The notes: a model not told the origin generated them from the sequence alone. A stretch of DNA of 64,000 nucleotides from an uncultured Pelagibacteraceae bacterium (GCA_902610315.1 CACLVA010000001.1:43614-107613); one strand, 5' to 3'. Positions 53,791 through 63,493 are shown, counted from the first letter of the stretch. Numbers and translations are program-made.

Positions 53791-54417
53791 ATGAACGTAA
53801 CAATTGTTGATTACAAATCAGGGAACATAAGTTCTGTCATAAACTCATTTAAAGAAGTAGCACAAAATAAAGTTAAAATTGAAGTTACTTCTGATCTTAA
53901 CAAAATAAAATCCAGCGATAAGGTCGTCTTACCAGGGCAAGGTTCCTTCAAGAGTTGTATAGACGCTTTAAATACAATTAATGGCCTTGTTGAAACTTTA
54001 AATGACTTTGCATTAAACAGTAAAAAACCTCTACTTGGAATTTGTGTCGGTTTACAAATGTTCGCAGATGTTGGATACGAAGAAACAGAAACAAAAGGAT
54101 TAAGCTGGATATCTGGAAAAGTTTCAAAAATCAACAATCATAATGGAAAATATAAACTTCCTCATATTGGATGGAATGAGATAAATATTGTTAAAGATAG
54201 TAAGATTTTTAAAAATATTGAAAATAATTCCCATATGTATTTCGTGCATAGTTATGAATTTATACCAAATGACAAAAATGTGATTTCAGCAACAACAGAC
54301 TATTCGTCAAATCATGTTTGCGCAGTAGAGGAAGAAAACATTTTTGGAACTCAATTTCACCCAGAAAAGAGCGATAAGACCGGATTAAAAATTATTGATA
54401 ATTTTATTAGTTTATAA
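53791..54417 (+). CDS. hisH: Imidazole glycerol phosphate synthase, glutamine amidotransferase subunit
   Basis: Supplies ammonia from glutamine to HisF, 208 residues. The class I triad is Cys85 (LGICVGLQMF), His190 and Glu192 (GTQFHPEKS). LPGQGSF at about 48-54 is the oxyanion-strand region, and HIGWNEI and MYFVHSYEF are characteristic. The gene is 6 bp after hisB, and hisA starts 1 bp after its stop. Confidence 0.98.
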   Translation: MNVTIVDYKSGNISSVINSFKEVAQNKVKIEVTSDLNKIKSSDKVVLPGQGSFKSCIDALNTINGLVETLNDFALNSKKPLLGICVGLQMFADVGYEETETKGLSWISGKVSKINNHNGKYKLPHIGWNEINIVKDSKIFKNIENNSHMYFVHSYEFIPNDKNVISATTDYSSNHVCAVEEENIFGTQFHPEKSDKTGLKIIDNFISL

Positions 54418-54418
54418 A

Positions 54419-55135
54419 ATGAAGATATTTCCAGCCATAGATATTAAAGATAAAAAATGCGTACGTTTAGTCAAAGGTGATTTTGATAATAAAACGGAGT
54501 ACAAAAATTCTCCTGTAGATCAAGCAAATAGTTATAAAGATCACGGATTTAAAAATCTGCACATTGTTGATTTAGATGGAGCTTTAACTGGAGAAACAGT
54601 TAATGTTGATATTATTCAAGAAATAGTAAAAAATTCTAATCTTAAGGTAGAGATAGGCGGAGGTATTAGAAATTTTGATAGTATTCAAAAATATATCGAT
54701 GCTGGTGTTGATAAAGTAATTTTAGGAAGTGCTGCAATTAAAGATAAAAAATTTTTAAAAGAGGCATGTGAAAAATTTTCCGGAAAGATTGCTCTTGGTT
54801 TAGATGCAAAGGATGGTAAACTTTCGGTGTCTGGATGGAAAGAAAGCTCAAATAAATCTACTTTAGACTTTCTACAAGAGGTAAATGATTATGGCGTGAG
54901 TAGATTAATTTTTACAGATATTAATAAAGATGGAACTAAAGAAAGCCCAAATTTTGATGAAGCATCAAAAGTTGCAAGTATTTCTAATTGCCCAGTTATA
55001 ATCTCGGGTGGAGTTTCATCAATTAATGATGTCATAAAAGCAGGAAACATGGAGAATATTGAGGGTATAATAGTTGGTAAAGCTATTTATGATGGTGATA
55101 TTAAACTGGAAGAGTTAGTTAAAGAAGATGCTTAA
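54419..55135 (+). CDS. hisA: ProFAR isomerase (phosphoribosylformimino-AICAR-P isomerase)
   Basis: Amadori isomerase in histidine synthesis, 238 residues, a half-barrel-repeat protein. The catalytic Asp8 is in [19 protein letters not shown] and the second Asp129 in [10 protein letters not shown]; the phosphate-binding loops are IGGGIR and [14 protein letters not shown] 54419 is chosen because the family begins there; upstream in-frame codons lie inside hisH. It overlaps hisF by 8 bp. Confidence 0.97.
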   Translation: MKIFPAIDIKDKKCVRLVKGDFDNKTEYKNSPVDQANSYKDHGFKNLHIVDLDGALTGETVNVDIIQEIVKNSNLKVEIGGGIRNFDSIQKYIDAGVDKVILGSAAIKDKKFLKEACEKFSGKIALGLDAKDGKLSVSGWKESSNKSTLDFLQEVNDYGVSRLIFTDINKDGTKESPNFDEASKVASISNCPVIISGGVSSINDVIKAGNMENIEGIIVGKAIYDGDIKLEELVKEDA

Positions 55136-55883
55136 AAATCGAATAATACCTTGTTTGGATGTTAAAAATGGACGAGTTGTTAAGGGTATCAACTTTGTAG
55201 ATTTAAAAGATGCAGGGGACCCTGTTGAACAAGCTAAAATTTATTCTGAAGGTGGAGCAGATGAAATTTGTTTTTTAGATATTACAGCATCAAATGAAAA
55301 TAGAGAAACTATTTACGATGTTGTGGAACAAACTTCGAAGAAATGTTTTGTTCCCTTAACTGTTGGGGGAGGAATAAGAAGTATAGAAGATATTAATAAG
55401 CTACTTAATTGTGGTGCTGATAAAATTTCAATCAATACTGCGGCAGTTCAAAATTCAAAAATAGTTATCGACAGTTCAAAAAAATTTGGGTCACAATGCA
55501 TAGTAGTAGCAATAGATGCTAAACAAAATGGTAAAAAATGGGAAATATTCACCCATGGAGGAAGAAATAGCACTGGTATAGATGCTATTGAATACGCAAA
55601 AAAAATGGAGGAGTGTGGCGCAGGAGAATTATTAGTCACCTCTATGGACAGAGATGGGACTCAAGTTGGTTATGATATTGAATTAATGTCTAAAATATCA
55701 TCTATAGTAAATATACCAGTGATTGCATCTGGAGGAGTTGGAAATCTTAATCATTTGTTTGAGGGAATTAAATTAGGAAGAGCAAGTGCTGTTCTTGCAG
55801 CCTCAATATTTCATTATGGAAAACACTCTATAAAAGAGGCAAAGGAATATTTGGATTCAAAAGGGATTCCTGTTAGAATTTAA
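55128..55883 (+). CDS. hisF: Imidazole glycerol phosphate synthase, cyclase subunit
   Basis: TIM-barrel cyclase producing imidazoleglycerol phosphate and AICAR, 251 residues. The catalytic Asp11 is in [19 protein letters not shown] and Asp130 in IVVAIDAK, the same numbers as in well-studied His[12 protein letters not shown] and [12 protein letters not shown] bind phosphate. It works with HisH, encoded two genes upstream. The hisE ATG follows its stop after 1 bp. Confidence 0.98.
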   Translation: MLKNRIIPCLDVKNGRVVKGINFVDLKDAGDPVEQAKIYSEGGADEICFLDITASNENRETIYDVVEQTSKKCFVPLTVGGGIRSIEDINKLLNCGADKISINTAAVQNSKIVIDSSKKFGSQCIVVAIDAKQNGKKWEIFTHGGRNSTGIDAIEYAKKMEECGAGELLVTSMDRDGTQVGYDIELMSKISSIVNIPVIASGGVGNLNHLFEGIKLGRASAVLAASIFHYGKHSIKEAKEYLDSKGIPVRI

Positions 55884-55884
55884 A

Positions 55885-56157
55885 ATGCTTAATGTCTTAG
55901 AGGATCTGATTAATCTTGCAAGAACAAGAAAAAAAAATCCAATTGAAGACTCTTATACTAACAAATTATTAAAAGACAAAAATTTAAGTAAAAAAAAAGT
56001 TTTAGAAGAGATCAATGAACTTATTGAATCTGTAGCTAAAAATAGTAATAAAATTCACGAGGCTGCTGATGTTTTGTACCATTTAATTATATATTTAGAG
56101 TCTAATGACATCAAAATTGAAGATGTAATGTCTGAACTGAAAAGTAGAAGGAGGTAG
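55885..56157 (+). CDS. hisE: Phosphoribosyl-ATP pyrophosphatase
   Basis: Second step of histidine synthesis, MazG-like helical fold, 90 residues. It has LEDLINLARTRKKNPIEDSYTNKLL, KKKVLEEINELIESVAKNSNKIHEAADVLYHLIIYLE with the acidic metal-binding ExxE...ExxD pattern. It is a stand-alone HisE, not fused to HisI. The other early histidine genes (hisG, hisD, hisC, hisI) are not in this window. Confidence 0.94.
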   Translation: MLNVLEDLINLARTRKKNPIEDSYTNKLLKDKNLSKKKVLEEINELIESVAKNSNKIHEAADVLYHLIIYLESNDIKIEDVMSELKSRRR

Positions 56158-56162
56158 CAACT

Positions 56163-56507
56163 TTGAGAATAATAAAAATTATATTCATTACTATTTTAGG
56201 GTTTGTTATTTACAAAGGATATGTTGCATTCACAGAATTTGAAATTGGTGTAGGAGACAGGGTAGCTGTACTTGAGGAAAGCGCAGGATTTGAGAGAGAA
56301 GGAGAGGTTATAGGATTGATGATGTATCTAGGAAATCCGCCGGAATTAAAAGAACATTTGTACACTGAAAACAAATCTAAATGTTTAGAAATGAAGCAAA
56401 TTGCAGAGGAAACTTCGTTTGCTTATTATGAGTGTGCCAGAGTAAAAGCGGTATTATCTGGTAGGAAAATTGTGAGCATTATTAATGAACTTGAAGTGTT
56501 AGAATGA
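56163..56507 (+). CDS. Membrane-anchored hypothetical protein (114 aa)
   Basis: Not recognised. It opens with a hydrophobic anchor (IIKIIFITILGFVIYKGYVAF) and continues as a small exported domain with GDRVAVLEESAGFEREGEVIGLMMYLG and two cysteines (KCLEM, YECARVK) that might form a disulfide. The likely start is TTG at 56163, 5 bp after hisE. It overlaps hinT by 4 bp, so it is embedded in the his-hinT transcript. Tight coupling on the 3' side argues that it is real. Confidence 0.72.
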   Translation: MRIIKIIFITILGFVIYKGYVAFTEFEIGVGDRVAVLEESAGFEREGEVIGLMMYLGNPPELKEHLYTENKSKCLEMKQIAEETSFAYYECARVKAVLSGRKIVSIINELEVLE

Positions 56508-56869
56508 TCTACGATGACAACAATATATTTGCAAAAATTTTAAGAGGCGAAATGCCCTGTAAAAAAATTTATGAAGATGAATATGTCCTGTCTTTTTATG
56601 ACATTAATCCTCAAAAAAAAATTCATGCATTAGTAATATCAAAAGGCAAATATATTGATTTAGATGATTTTGCATCTAAAGCCTCAGAAAAAGAGATTTC
56701 AGGATTGATAAGAGGAATTAATATTGTTGCAAAAAAATTGCAAATTTCATCTGATACGGGAAAAGGGTATCGAGCTTTAGCGAATATTAGTGAAAACGGT
56801 GGACAAGAAGTACCTCACCTACATTTTCATCTTTTTGGTGGTGAAAAAGTTGGTAAAATAGTTGAATGA
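56504..56869 (+). CDS. hinT: HIT-family purine nucleoside phosphoramidase (HinT)
   Basis: Histidine-triad hydrolase of 121 residues. It opens with YDDNNIFAKILRGEMPCKKIYEDEYVLSFYDINPQKKIHALVISK and ends in the histidine triad VPHLHFHLFGGEKVG (HxHxH). It lies downstream of the hisBHAFE genes, a placement seen in many alphaproteobacteria, and overlaps the acetyltransferase by 4 bp. Confidence 0.95.
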   Translation: MIYDDNNIFAKILRGEMPCKKIYEDEYVLSFYDINPQKKIHALVISKGKYIDLDDFASKASEKEISGLIRGINIVAKKLQISSDTGKGYRALANISENGGQEVPHLHFHLFGGEKVGKIVE

Positions 56870-57375
56870 TGATTCCTGTTCAAAGAAATTTTCTAGAACT
56901 AAAAGACTTAAAAAATCTTAAAACCAATTCAATAAATAAAAACAAATACTCGGTAAAAAAAATTAAACCTGATTTTCAACTAAATAAATTTTTTTATAAG
57001 CAAGTTGGAAAAAATCATAGATGGATAGATAGACTAAGCTGGTCAGATAAAAAATGGATAAATTATATTTCAAATAGAAACTTAGAAACTTATATAATTA
57101 GTGAATTTGATGAATTGGTGGGTTTCTTTGAATTACTATACAATCCTGAATTAGAAGAGACCGAGATTTCTTATTTTGGTTTGCTAGAGGAATATATTGG
57201 AAAAGGAATTGGTGGCTATGCTTTGAGTGTAGCAATAAAAAAATCTTTTGAGAAAAATATTAGAAGAGTTTGGCTTCATACATGTACATTAGATCACCCT
57301 AACGCTTTAAAAAATTATATAGCAAGAGGGATGACTGTATTTAAAAAAGAAAATATTAATATACTAGATAGCTAA
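56866..57375 (+). CDS. GNAT-family N-acetyltransferase
   Basis: 169-residue GCN5-related acetyltransferase. The acceptor side begins with KVGKNHRWIDRLSWSDKKW-like sequence (QVGKNHRWIDRLSWSDK). The acetyl-CoA motif is ISYFGLLEEYIGKGIGGYALSVAI (GxGIGG) and the end is VWLHTCTLDHPNALKNYIARGMTVFKKE. Substrate unknown; the pattern resembles RimJ/AAC-type small-molecule or protein acetyltransferases often linked to hinT. The start is ATGATG at 56866/56869. It converges with lolA by 4 bp. Confidence 0.9.
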   Translation: MMIPVQRNFLELKDLKNLKTNSINKNKYSVKKIKPDFQLNKFFYKQVGKNHRWIDRLSWSDKKWINYISNRNLETYIISEFDELVGFFELLYNPELEETEISYFGLLEEYIGKGIGGYALSVAIKKSFEKNIRRVWLHTCTLDHPNALKNYIARGMTVFKKENINILDS

Positions 57376-57923
57376 TTATATTTACTTATATTGAATAAAT
57401 TTTCATCAATAATTTTATTTACTTCTCGAATGTATATTTCAGTAGATACAGAGTTGTTATAAATATCTGTAGTTTCCCAGCCTTTAAGGTATAGTTTTTC
57501 TTTGTCAAAAAAAACTTTTATATCTACATTTTGATGATTTAAATCAATAAATAAATTACCATTTTCTTTTTTAACATTTTTAATTTTAAGTTGGTCAATC
57601 AAAAATTTTTTATCCAAGACTTTGTAAAACGATGTATTTTCTAGTTTATAAAAGTTTGGGATATCTGAATTATTATTTTTGATAATTAGATTTTTTCCAT
57701 CAGAAATAAGAATTTTATTCGAATTATCATATTTGCAATTTATTTTTCTATTAAAAACTAAAATGCAATTTCCAGTTTCTTTTTTCTTATTAATTTTTTG
57801 AGTAAATTTAAAAGTATAATTATTTGATTTTTCTAAAGTATTGACCACTTCTTTTGTTACATCAGAATTTGCTTTAGATATTACTAAAAATAAAAGTAAA
57901 AAAGATATTAAAACCAGTCTCAT
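57372..57923 (-). CDS. lolA: Outer-membrane lipoprotein carrier LolA
   Basis: Periplasmic shuttle for lipoproteins, 183 residues with signal peptide MRLVLISFLLLFLVISKANS. The mature domain has YTFKFTQKINKKKETGNCILVFNRKINCKYDNSNKILISDGKNLIIKN, the LolA pattern of FxQ and DGxxLxxYD-like strands. It overlaps ftsK by one base on the minus strand, and ftsK-lolA is a standard pair. It serves lipoproteins such as LptE and the BON protein in this window. Confidence 0.91.
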   Translation of the reverse strand: MRLVLISFLLLFLVISKANSDVTKEVVNTLEKSNNYTFKFTQKINKKKETGNCILVFNRKINCKYDNSNKILISDGKNLIIKNNNSDIPNFYKLENTSFYKVLDKKFLIDQLKIKNVKKENGNLFIDLNHQNVDIKVFFDKEKLYLKGWETTDIYNNSVSTEIYIREVNKIIDENLFNISKYN

Positions 57924-60022
57924 TAAAGAACTTCTCTTTTGCCAACATGATTTGCTTTGCTTACTACTCCCTTTTCCTCCATTACATCAATTATTCTAGC
58001 TGCCCTGTTGTAACCAATTTGAAGTTTTCGTTGAAGAAATGATGTTGAGGCTTTTCCCTCAGATTTTACAATATTTAATGCAGCTTCGTATAATTCGTCT
58101 AATTGATCACTGTTTTCGCCATTAGATAAACTTTTTTCATCTTTATCAGATAGATTTAATATTTCATCGACATATTCGGGTTCACCCTGAGACCTCAAAA
58201 AATCATTAATCTTTTCAATTTCATTTTCAGACACAAAAGGAGCATGAATTCTGGTTATTCGATTTGCAGAGGACATATATAACATGTCGCCTTTACCCAA
58301 AAGTTGTTCTGCACCTTGTTCACCTAAAATTGTTCTGCTATCTATTTTAGAAGAAACTTGAAAGGATACTCTTGTTGGAAAATTTGCTTTAATAGTTCCA
58401 GTTATAACATCTACACTGGGTCTCTGGGTAGCCATAATTATGTGTATACCTGCAGCTCTTGCCATTTGAGAGAGTTTTTGAATATAATTTTCAATCTCTT
58501 TTCCAGCCACTAACATTAAGTCCGACATTTCATCAACTATTACAACTATGTAAGGCATTGGTAATTTATGTTTTGAATTGTATCCTCCTATATTTCTTAC
58601 ACCAACTTTTGTCATTAATTTATATCTATTCTCCATTTCTTTAACGACCCAACCTAAAACGGTTGCAGCTCTTTTCGCTTCGGTGATAACTGGACACAAA
58701 AGATGTGGAATACCTTCGTATGTTGAAAGTTCAAGCATTTTAGGATCAATCAAGATAAACTTACACAAATTTGGTTTATGTCTAAATAATAATGAAAGTA
58801 AAATTGTATTTATACAAACTGACTTCCCTGAACCAGTAGTGCCAGCTATCAATAAATGTGGCATTGAGGATAAATCTCCAATTATAGGTTGACCAGATAT
58901 ATTTTTTCCAAGCGCTATTGGCAGTATTAATTCTTTGTTGTTAAATTTTGAACTATTTAATATTTCTCTTAAGTAGACATTGTCCCTTTCTAGGTTTGGT
59001 AACTCTATACCAATAGAACTTGATCCTGGAATGACAGAAATTCTCGCTGACTCTGAACTAGTATTTCTTGCTATATCATCAGACAAATTTACAATTTTAG
59101 ATACCTTTACTCCTGCAGCAGGCTCAAATTCATTGAGAGTAACAACTGGACCAGAACTAATTTTTTTTATTTTACCTTCCACACCAAAATCTAAAAGTAT
59201 CTTCTCAAGAAATTTATCATCGATATCGTTTCGAACTTCTTTTTTCTTATTATTTGTTTTAGGTGACTCCAATAAATCCAAACTTGGTAAATTAAACACT
59301 TTGGGTTTTATCTGTTCTTTTTTACTTTCACTTTCAAAAGCAAACGTGTCTTGAAAAGTCTCAGAAGTAGTAAAATTTTCATCTTTATATTTATTCTCTT
59401 CTAATGTCTTTTTTATATTATTTTTCTTTAACTTATTTCTAAGATTTACTAACCAACTGAGTTTAAAATTTATACTTATAATAAATAATACTGTAAAAAG
59501 AGAAAGTTCCAGATAATAGGAAATCTGAGAATTTGAATTCAATATTTTAAAAAAAGTATTATTATAAAAATAATTTCCAACAAACCCTCCATTGCCGTTT
59601 ATTACAAGAAAAAAAGCCTCGTTATAAAACTGAGTAAAAAAAATTGATCCAACAATTGAATAACATATTATGAAAAATAAACTTTTGATAATTAATACTA
59701 ATTTTTTCTCAAAAATTATTGATATTGATAAAAAAATGAGAGTTATTGGAATAAAAAGTGCTACTAGTCCAATTGATTGAAATAAAAAGTCAGCCACAAT
59801 ACTGCCTCTTATACCTAAGAGATTTTCTATTATTTGACTTGATGGATAAATAAAATTTGGGTCATTTGGATTATAACTAATTAACGATAATAGTATTAAA
59901 AAGCCTGAAATTAGTAATAAAACTCCAAAAAATTCAATTAATCTCTCAAAAAGAAAATTTCTAATTTTTTCAATGTTGTTTTTAAAATTCATAAAAGAAT
60001 CAAATTTACCACTTTGTATCAT
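57923..60022 (-). CDS. ftsK: DNA translocase FtsK
   Basis: Septal DNA pump coordinating chromosome dimer resolution with division, 699 residues. Four transmembrane segments occupy about residues 30-190, then a short linker. The alpha/beta motor has Walker A AGTTGSGKSVCINTILLSLL and Walker B IVVIVDEMSDLMLVAGKEIE. The gamma winged helix ends the protein (ASTSFLQRKLQIGYNRAARIIDVMEEKGVVS). The linker is short. The start is uncertain: ATG 60022 or ATG 59992 (ten residues shorter). Confidence 0.96.
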   Translation of the reverse strand: MIQSGKFDSFMNFKNNIEKIRNFLFERLIEFFGVLLLISGFLILLSLISYNPNDPNFIYPSSQIIENLLGIRGSIVADFLFQSIGLVALFIPITLIFLSISIIFEKKLVLIIKSLFFIICYSIVGSIFFTQFYNEAFFLVINGNGGFVGNYFYNNTFFKILNSNSQISYYLELSLFTVLFIISINFKLSWLVNLRNKLKKNNIKKTLEENKYKDENFTTSETFQDTFAFESESKKEQIKPKVFNLPSLDLLESPKTNNKKKEVRNDIDDKFLEKILLDFGVEGKIKKISSGPVVTLNEFEPAAGVKVSKIVNLSDDIARNTSSESARISVIPGSSSIGIELPNLERDNVYLREILNSSKFNNKELILPIALGKNISGQPIIGDLSSMPHLLIAGTTGSGKSVCINTILLSLLFRHKPNLCKFILIDPKMLELSTYEGIPHLLCPVITEAKRAATVLGWVVKEMENRYKLMTKVGVRNIGGYNSKHKLPMPYIVVIVDEMSDLMLVAGKEIENYIQKLSQMARAAGIHIIMATQRPSVDVITGTIKANFPTRVSFQVSSKIDSRTILGEQGAEQLLGKGDMLYMSSANRITRIHAPFVSENEIEKINDFLRSQGEPEYVDEILNLSDKDEKSLSNGENSDQLDELYEAALNIVKSEGKASTSFLQRKLQIGYNRAARIIDVMEEKGVVSKANHVGKREVL

Positions 60023-60052
60023 TTAATATTTATTGTTAAAATTAAAAAAATT

Positions 60053-61150
60053 ATGGCTATTTGTTTAATAGGAAAAAATTTAACAGCTTTAGTATTATCT
60101 AAAGTTTTAATTAATAAGGGGTTAAATGTAGATCTTTACTATAAAAATAATAAACTGTCCAAAAATTTAACTAAAACTTATTCTAGAACAATTGGTCTAT
60201 CAAATGAAAGTATTAATTTTTTAAATAACCAAAAAATATTAAATAAAAAAAAATGTTGGGATATTAAACAAATAAATTTGTATAAAGGTGATGACAATAA
60301 AAGTTTTTTTAATTTTAAATCTAAAGATAATAATTTTTATATGACGTCTTATAATAATTTTTTTAATTCACTAGAAAAAAAATTAAAAAGAAATCGATTA
60401 ATAAAATTTAAAAATATTCAAAACAAGAAATTTTATTTAAAACTTGACAAGAAAGGTTACGAAATAATCATCAATACGGATACTACAAATCCTTTATTTA
60501 AAAAATACTTTAGTAATTTGTTAAATAAAAACTATGACAGTATTGCTTTCACAACAATTATTAAGCACTCTAAAATCGAAAATAATAATATTGCAGAGCA
60601 ATTTTTTACAAAATATGGACCCTTAGCTTTTTTACCAATTTCAAAAACTAAAACATCAATTGTTTTTTCGATCTTTGACAAAAACTTAAAAAAAAATAGA
60701 ACTAAAATTAAAGAGTTAATAAGACACTATAATAAGCGATATCAAATAAAAGATATTACAGACCTACTAGAATTTCCAATAAATTTATCACTCTCACGCA
60801 ATTATTATTACAAAAATATTTTATCATTTGGAGATGCACTGCATAAAATTCATCCATTAGCTGGGCAAGGTTTTAATATGACACTGAGAGATACTAAAAT
60901 TATTAGTAACTTAATTGAAAAAAATTTGGAACTCGGACTAAATTTCGATAATGTGTTAGAAAAATTTCAAAATAAAAGGAAAAATTCTAACTTGGTTTTT
61001 GCAATGGGTATTGATTTTATACATGAATTTTTCAAGCTGCTTAATAATTATAATATAAAAACTATAGATAAATTTTTTTCTTTGATGAATAATAGTAGTT
61101 ATATCAAAAATAAATTACAGAATTTTGCCAATAAAGGAATTAATTTTTAG
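60053..61150 (+). CDS. UbiH/UbiF-like FAD-dependent monooxygenase
   Basis: Flavoprotein hydroxylase probably acting in ubiquinone synthesis, 365 residues. The C-terminal FAD signature ILSFGDALHKIHPLAGQGFNMTLRDTKII is strong. The N-terminal dinucleotide loop is unusual, ICLIGKNLTALVLSKVL, with only one of the usual three glycines. KTYSRTIGLSNESINFL is the family's second motif. ATG 60053 is preferred because upstream codons overlap the divergent ftsK. It ends head-on with the Lon-domain gene without a gap. Very Asn/Lys-rich. Confidence 0.83.
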   Translation: MAICLIGKNLTALVLSKVLINKGLNVDLYYKNNKLSKNLTKTYSRTIGLSNESINFLNNQKILNKKKCWDIKQINLYKGDDNKSFFNFKSKDNNFYMTSYNNFFNSLEKKLKRNRLIKFKNIQNKKFYLKLDKKGYEIIINTDTTNPLFKKYFSNLLNKNYDSIAFTTIIKHSKIENNNIAEQFFTKYGPLAFLPISKTKTSIVFSIFDKNLKKNRTKIKELIRHYNKRYQIKDITDLLEFPINLSLSRNYYYKNILSFGDALHKIHPLAGQGFNMTLRDTKIISNLIEKNLELGLNFDNVLEKFQNKRKNSNLVFAMGIDFIHEFFKLLNNYNIKTIDKFFSLMNNSSYIKNKLQNFANKGINF

Positions 61151-61795
61151 TTATTGTAGTGTATTATTACTAAAGTTGTCTGAGTTATAAAGATTTATAA
61201 TTTCTTCAAATTTTTTTTTTCTAGATTTTAAATCTTTTGCTTCTAATAACATTTGTTTCTCTTCTTTTGTAAATGGAGATGCCATCGATAAAGTATTTAT
61301 AGTTTGATCTAAACCTTGTTTTTCTAATTCATTCCAATTTATAATATATCCTTGTTTTTCAAAAATTTTTTTAAGATTATTAAACATATGGCTAAAATCA
61401 GAAATATTAGTATCTACTTCTTCTTTATTAATATCATTTTTAAAACCATGACAGTCTATTTTAAATTCTCTATAAGGTTTACCTCTATCAATTTCCTCAA
61501 CTATGTTAAATCTACAAACACCATTTAAAACAATTACGTATCTTCCATCATCAGTCTCGTTAAAACTCATTATTTTGCCTAAGCATCCTACTTTAAAAAG
61601 TTCAGGTTTTTTTGAATTTGAAGTTCCTTTTGGTTGCGCCATACCAATTAAACGGTTTGATTTTATACTATCATTGATCATCTGAATATACCTTGGTTCA
61701 AAAATATTTAATGGTGCAGATGTATTTGGGAAAAAAATAAAATTAGATAAAGGAAATACAGGTAGAATGTTTGGAAGTTCACTAATTTTACTCAT
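61151..61795 (-). CDS. Lon N-terminal (substrate-binding) domain protein
   Basis: About 214 residues without a protease domain. It has LPNILPVFPLSNFIFFPNTSAPLNIFEPRYIQMINDSIKSNRLIGMAQPKG, VGCLGKIMSFNETDDGRYVIVLNGVCRFNIVEE and a helical C-terminus (INTLSMASPFTKEEKQMLLEAKDL), all typical of the stand-alone LON domain family. Function is unknown. The ATG at 61795 places the domain next to the N-terminus as in relatives; an in-frame ATG at 61849 would add 18 residues. Confidence 0.86.
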   Translation of the reverse strand: MSKISELPNILPVFPLSNFIFFPNTSAPLNIFEPRYIQMINDSIKSNRLIGMAQPKGTSNSKKPELFKVGCLGKIMSFNETDDGRYVIVLNGVCRFNIVEEIDRGKPYREFKIDCHGFKNDINKEEVDTNISDFSHMFNNLKKIFEKQGYIINWNELEKQGLDQTINTLSMASPFTKEEKQMLLEAKDLKSRKKKFEEIINLYNSDNFSNNTLQ

Positions 61796-61896
61796 TTGAC
61801 TAAAAATTATCAAATATTCATTAAAAGATCTATGTTCATATTGTTGCATCTTTATAATAAAAAAGGATGTTATTTATTAAAATAGTTGATTAATTT

Positions 61897-63339
61897 ATGA
61901 GAAATTTTAGCGATGAAAGTTTGTATACTAAGGGTTTAGAGCAATTTAAGAAAAATCAATTAGACAATTCATTAGATTTTCTACTTAGCATTAAAAAAAA
62001 AAATTTAAACACGCTTAAACTAATATCTCAAATATATATCAAACAAAATAATCTTAAAAGTGCAAAGTCATTTTTAAATAAAATTCTGAACTTAGATAAA
62101 AGAAATTTATTTGCCTTAAATTATTTAGGAGATTTAAATAAGTCAGATAGAAATTATTTAGATGCTGAAAAATTTTACATTAAATTAATTTCTTGTGATC
62201 AAAAATTTGCTCCAGCTTATTTCAATTTAGCATCACTTTATGAAGATAAGGGTGAATTAAAACTTGCTAAAGAGCACTATCTCAAAGTTATTGAAATCGA
62301 TAGTAAAAATTATGCAGCATTTTTTAATTTACAAAGAATTGATAAAAATTTTATAACTTATGAGATATTTAAAAAAATTGATAATAATTTAAAAAATAAT
62401 CAAAATTTTAGAGATAAAAATATAGCTTATGGTCATTTTATATTAGCTAATTATTATAGAAAAAAAAAAGAAATAAATTTAGAAATAAAAGAATTAACTA
62501 AAGGTCATGAAATTTTTTTTAATTCAGATCAAACGAACAAAAAAGCTGCTAATTATTGGTTAGAAACAGTTCCAAAAATGGTAAGCAAAAATTTTTTGTT
62601 TAAGTATAATAAAAATAACAAAATTGAGTCAAATGACATTGAGCCAATTTTTATTTTTGGAGTCCCAAGATCAGGCACAACTCTAATAGAAACAATAATT
62701 ACGTCTGGTAAAGAAAAAATTTATAATGCAGGCGAAAATATTGTTTTACAAGCAGCTTTGCAAAACTCACAATTAAATAAAAAAATACAAGAAAGTGAAA
62801 AATCTATTACTTTTGATATTAGTTTTTTAAAAAAAAATATTATTGAAAGTTACAAGAAAAAATTATCTTTACAGACTGAAAAATTTAAATTTATTGATAG
62901 AACTATGTCAAATTTCTTCTTTTCTGAGATTTTATTAGAAATATTTCCAAACGCAAAAATTATAAATTGTAAAAGAGATAATTTTCACAATCTTGTTGCT
63001 ATCTACCAACAGTGTTTAAACAATCTACCTTGGTCTCATAAAGTTGAAGACATTAAAAAATATATTTCTTTTTATAATAATAAACTAAGTACCCTGAAAA
63101 AAAATTATAGTAAAAATATATTAAATGTTGAATTAAAAAACCTTACAGAATACCCAGAGGATATATCAAAAGAAATAATGTCTTTTTGTAAACTAAACTG
63201 GTCAGAAAAAGTTCTTAAATATTATGAAAGAAAAGACTTAATATGTACTACAGCAAGCAATATTCAAATAAGAGAAAAAATTTTTAAATACGATAGTTCT
63301 AAGTTTTTACCCTACAAGGAATATTTTGATAATTTTTAA
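61897..63339 (+). CDS. TPR-repeat sulfotransferase-family protein
   Basis: 480 residues. The N-terminal 170 or so form tetratricopeptide repeats (LFALNYLGDLNKSDRNYLDAEKFY; APAYFNLASLYEDKGELKLAKEHYLKVIEID). The C-terminal half is a sulfotransferase with the PAPS 5'-phosphosulfate loop PIFIFGVPRSGTTLIETII near residue 250 and the 3'-phosphate region IINCKRDNFHNLVAIYQQCL. TPR-sulfotransferase fusions are common in marine bacteria; the acceptor (protein, glycan or lipid) is unknown. It stands alone on the plus strand before the tRNA gene. Confidence 0.85.
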   Translation: MRNFSDESLYTKGLEQFKKNQLDNSLDFLLSIKKKNLNTLKLISQIYIKQNNLKSAKSFLNKILNLDKRNLFALNYLGDLNKSDRNYLDAEKFYIKLISCDQKFAPAYFNLASLYEDKGELKLAKEHYLKVIEIDSKNYAAFFNLQRIDKNFITYEIFKKIDNNLKNNQNFRDKNIAYGHFILANYYRKKKEINLEIKELTKGHEIFFNSDQTNKKAANYWLETVPKMVSKNFLFKYNKNNKIESNDIEPIFIFGVPRSGTTLIETIITSGKEKIYNAGENIVLQAALQNSQLNKKIQESEKSITFDISFLKKNIIESYKKKLSLQTEKFKFIDRTMSNFFFSEILLEIFPNAKIINCKRDNFHNLVAIYQQCLNNLPWSHKVEDIKKYISFYNNKLSTLKKNYSKNILNVELKNLTEYPEDISKEIMSFCKLNWSEKVLKYYERKDLICTTASNIQIREKIFKYDSSKFLPYKEYFDNF

Positions 63340-63397
63340 TAAAAAAGTCTATTGCTTAATTAAGAAAAAGCATTTACTTTAAAAATTAAACTTATAA

Positions 63398-63472
63398 GCG
63401 GGCGTAGCTCAGTGGTAGAGCGTCTCGTTGCCAACGAGAAGGTCGTGGGTTCAAGTCCCATTGCCCGCTCCA
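63398..63472 (+). tRNA. tRNA-Gly (anticodon GCC)
   Basis: A 75-base cloverleaf with encoded CCA. The acceptor arms GCGGGCG and TGCCCGC pair (one G-T), the D arm contains AGCTCAGTGGTAGAGC, the anticodon stem TCTCG/CGAGA encloses loop TTGCCAA with anticodon GCC, and the T arm has GTGGGTTCAAGTCCCAT. Discriminator T and CCA follow. Confidence 0.97.
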
Positions 63473-63493
63473 TAAAGGTTTATAATAATAGAT

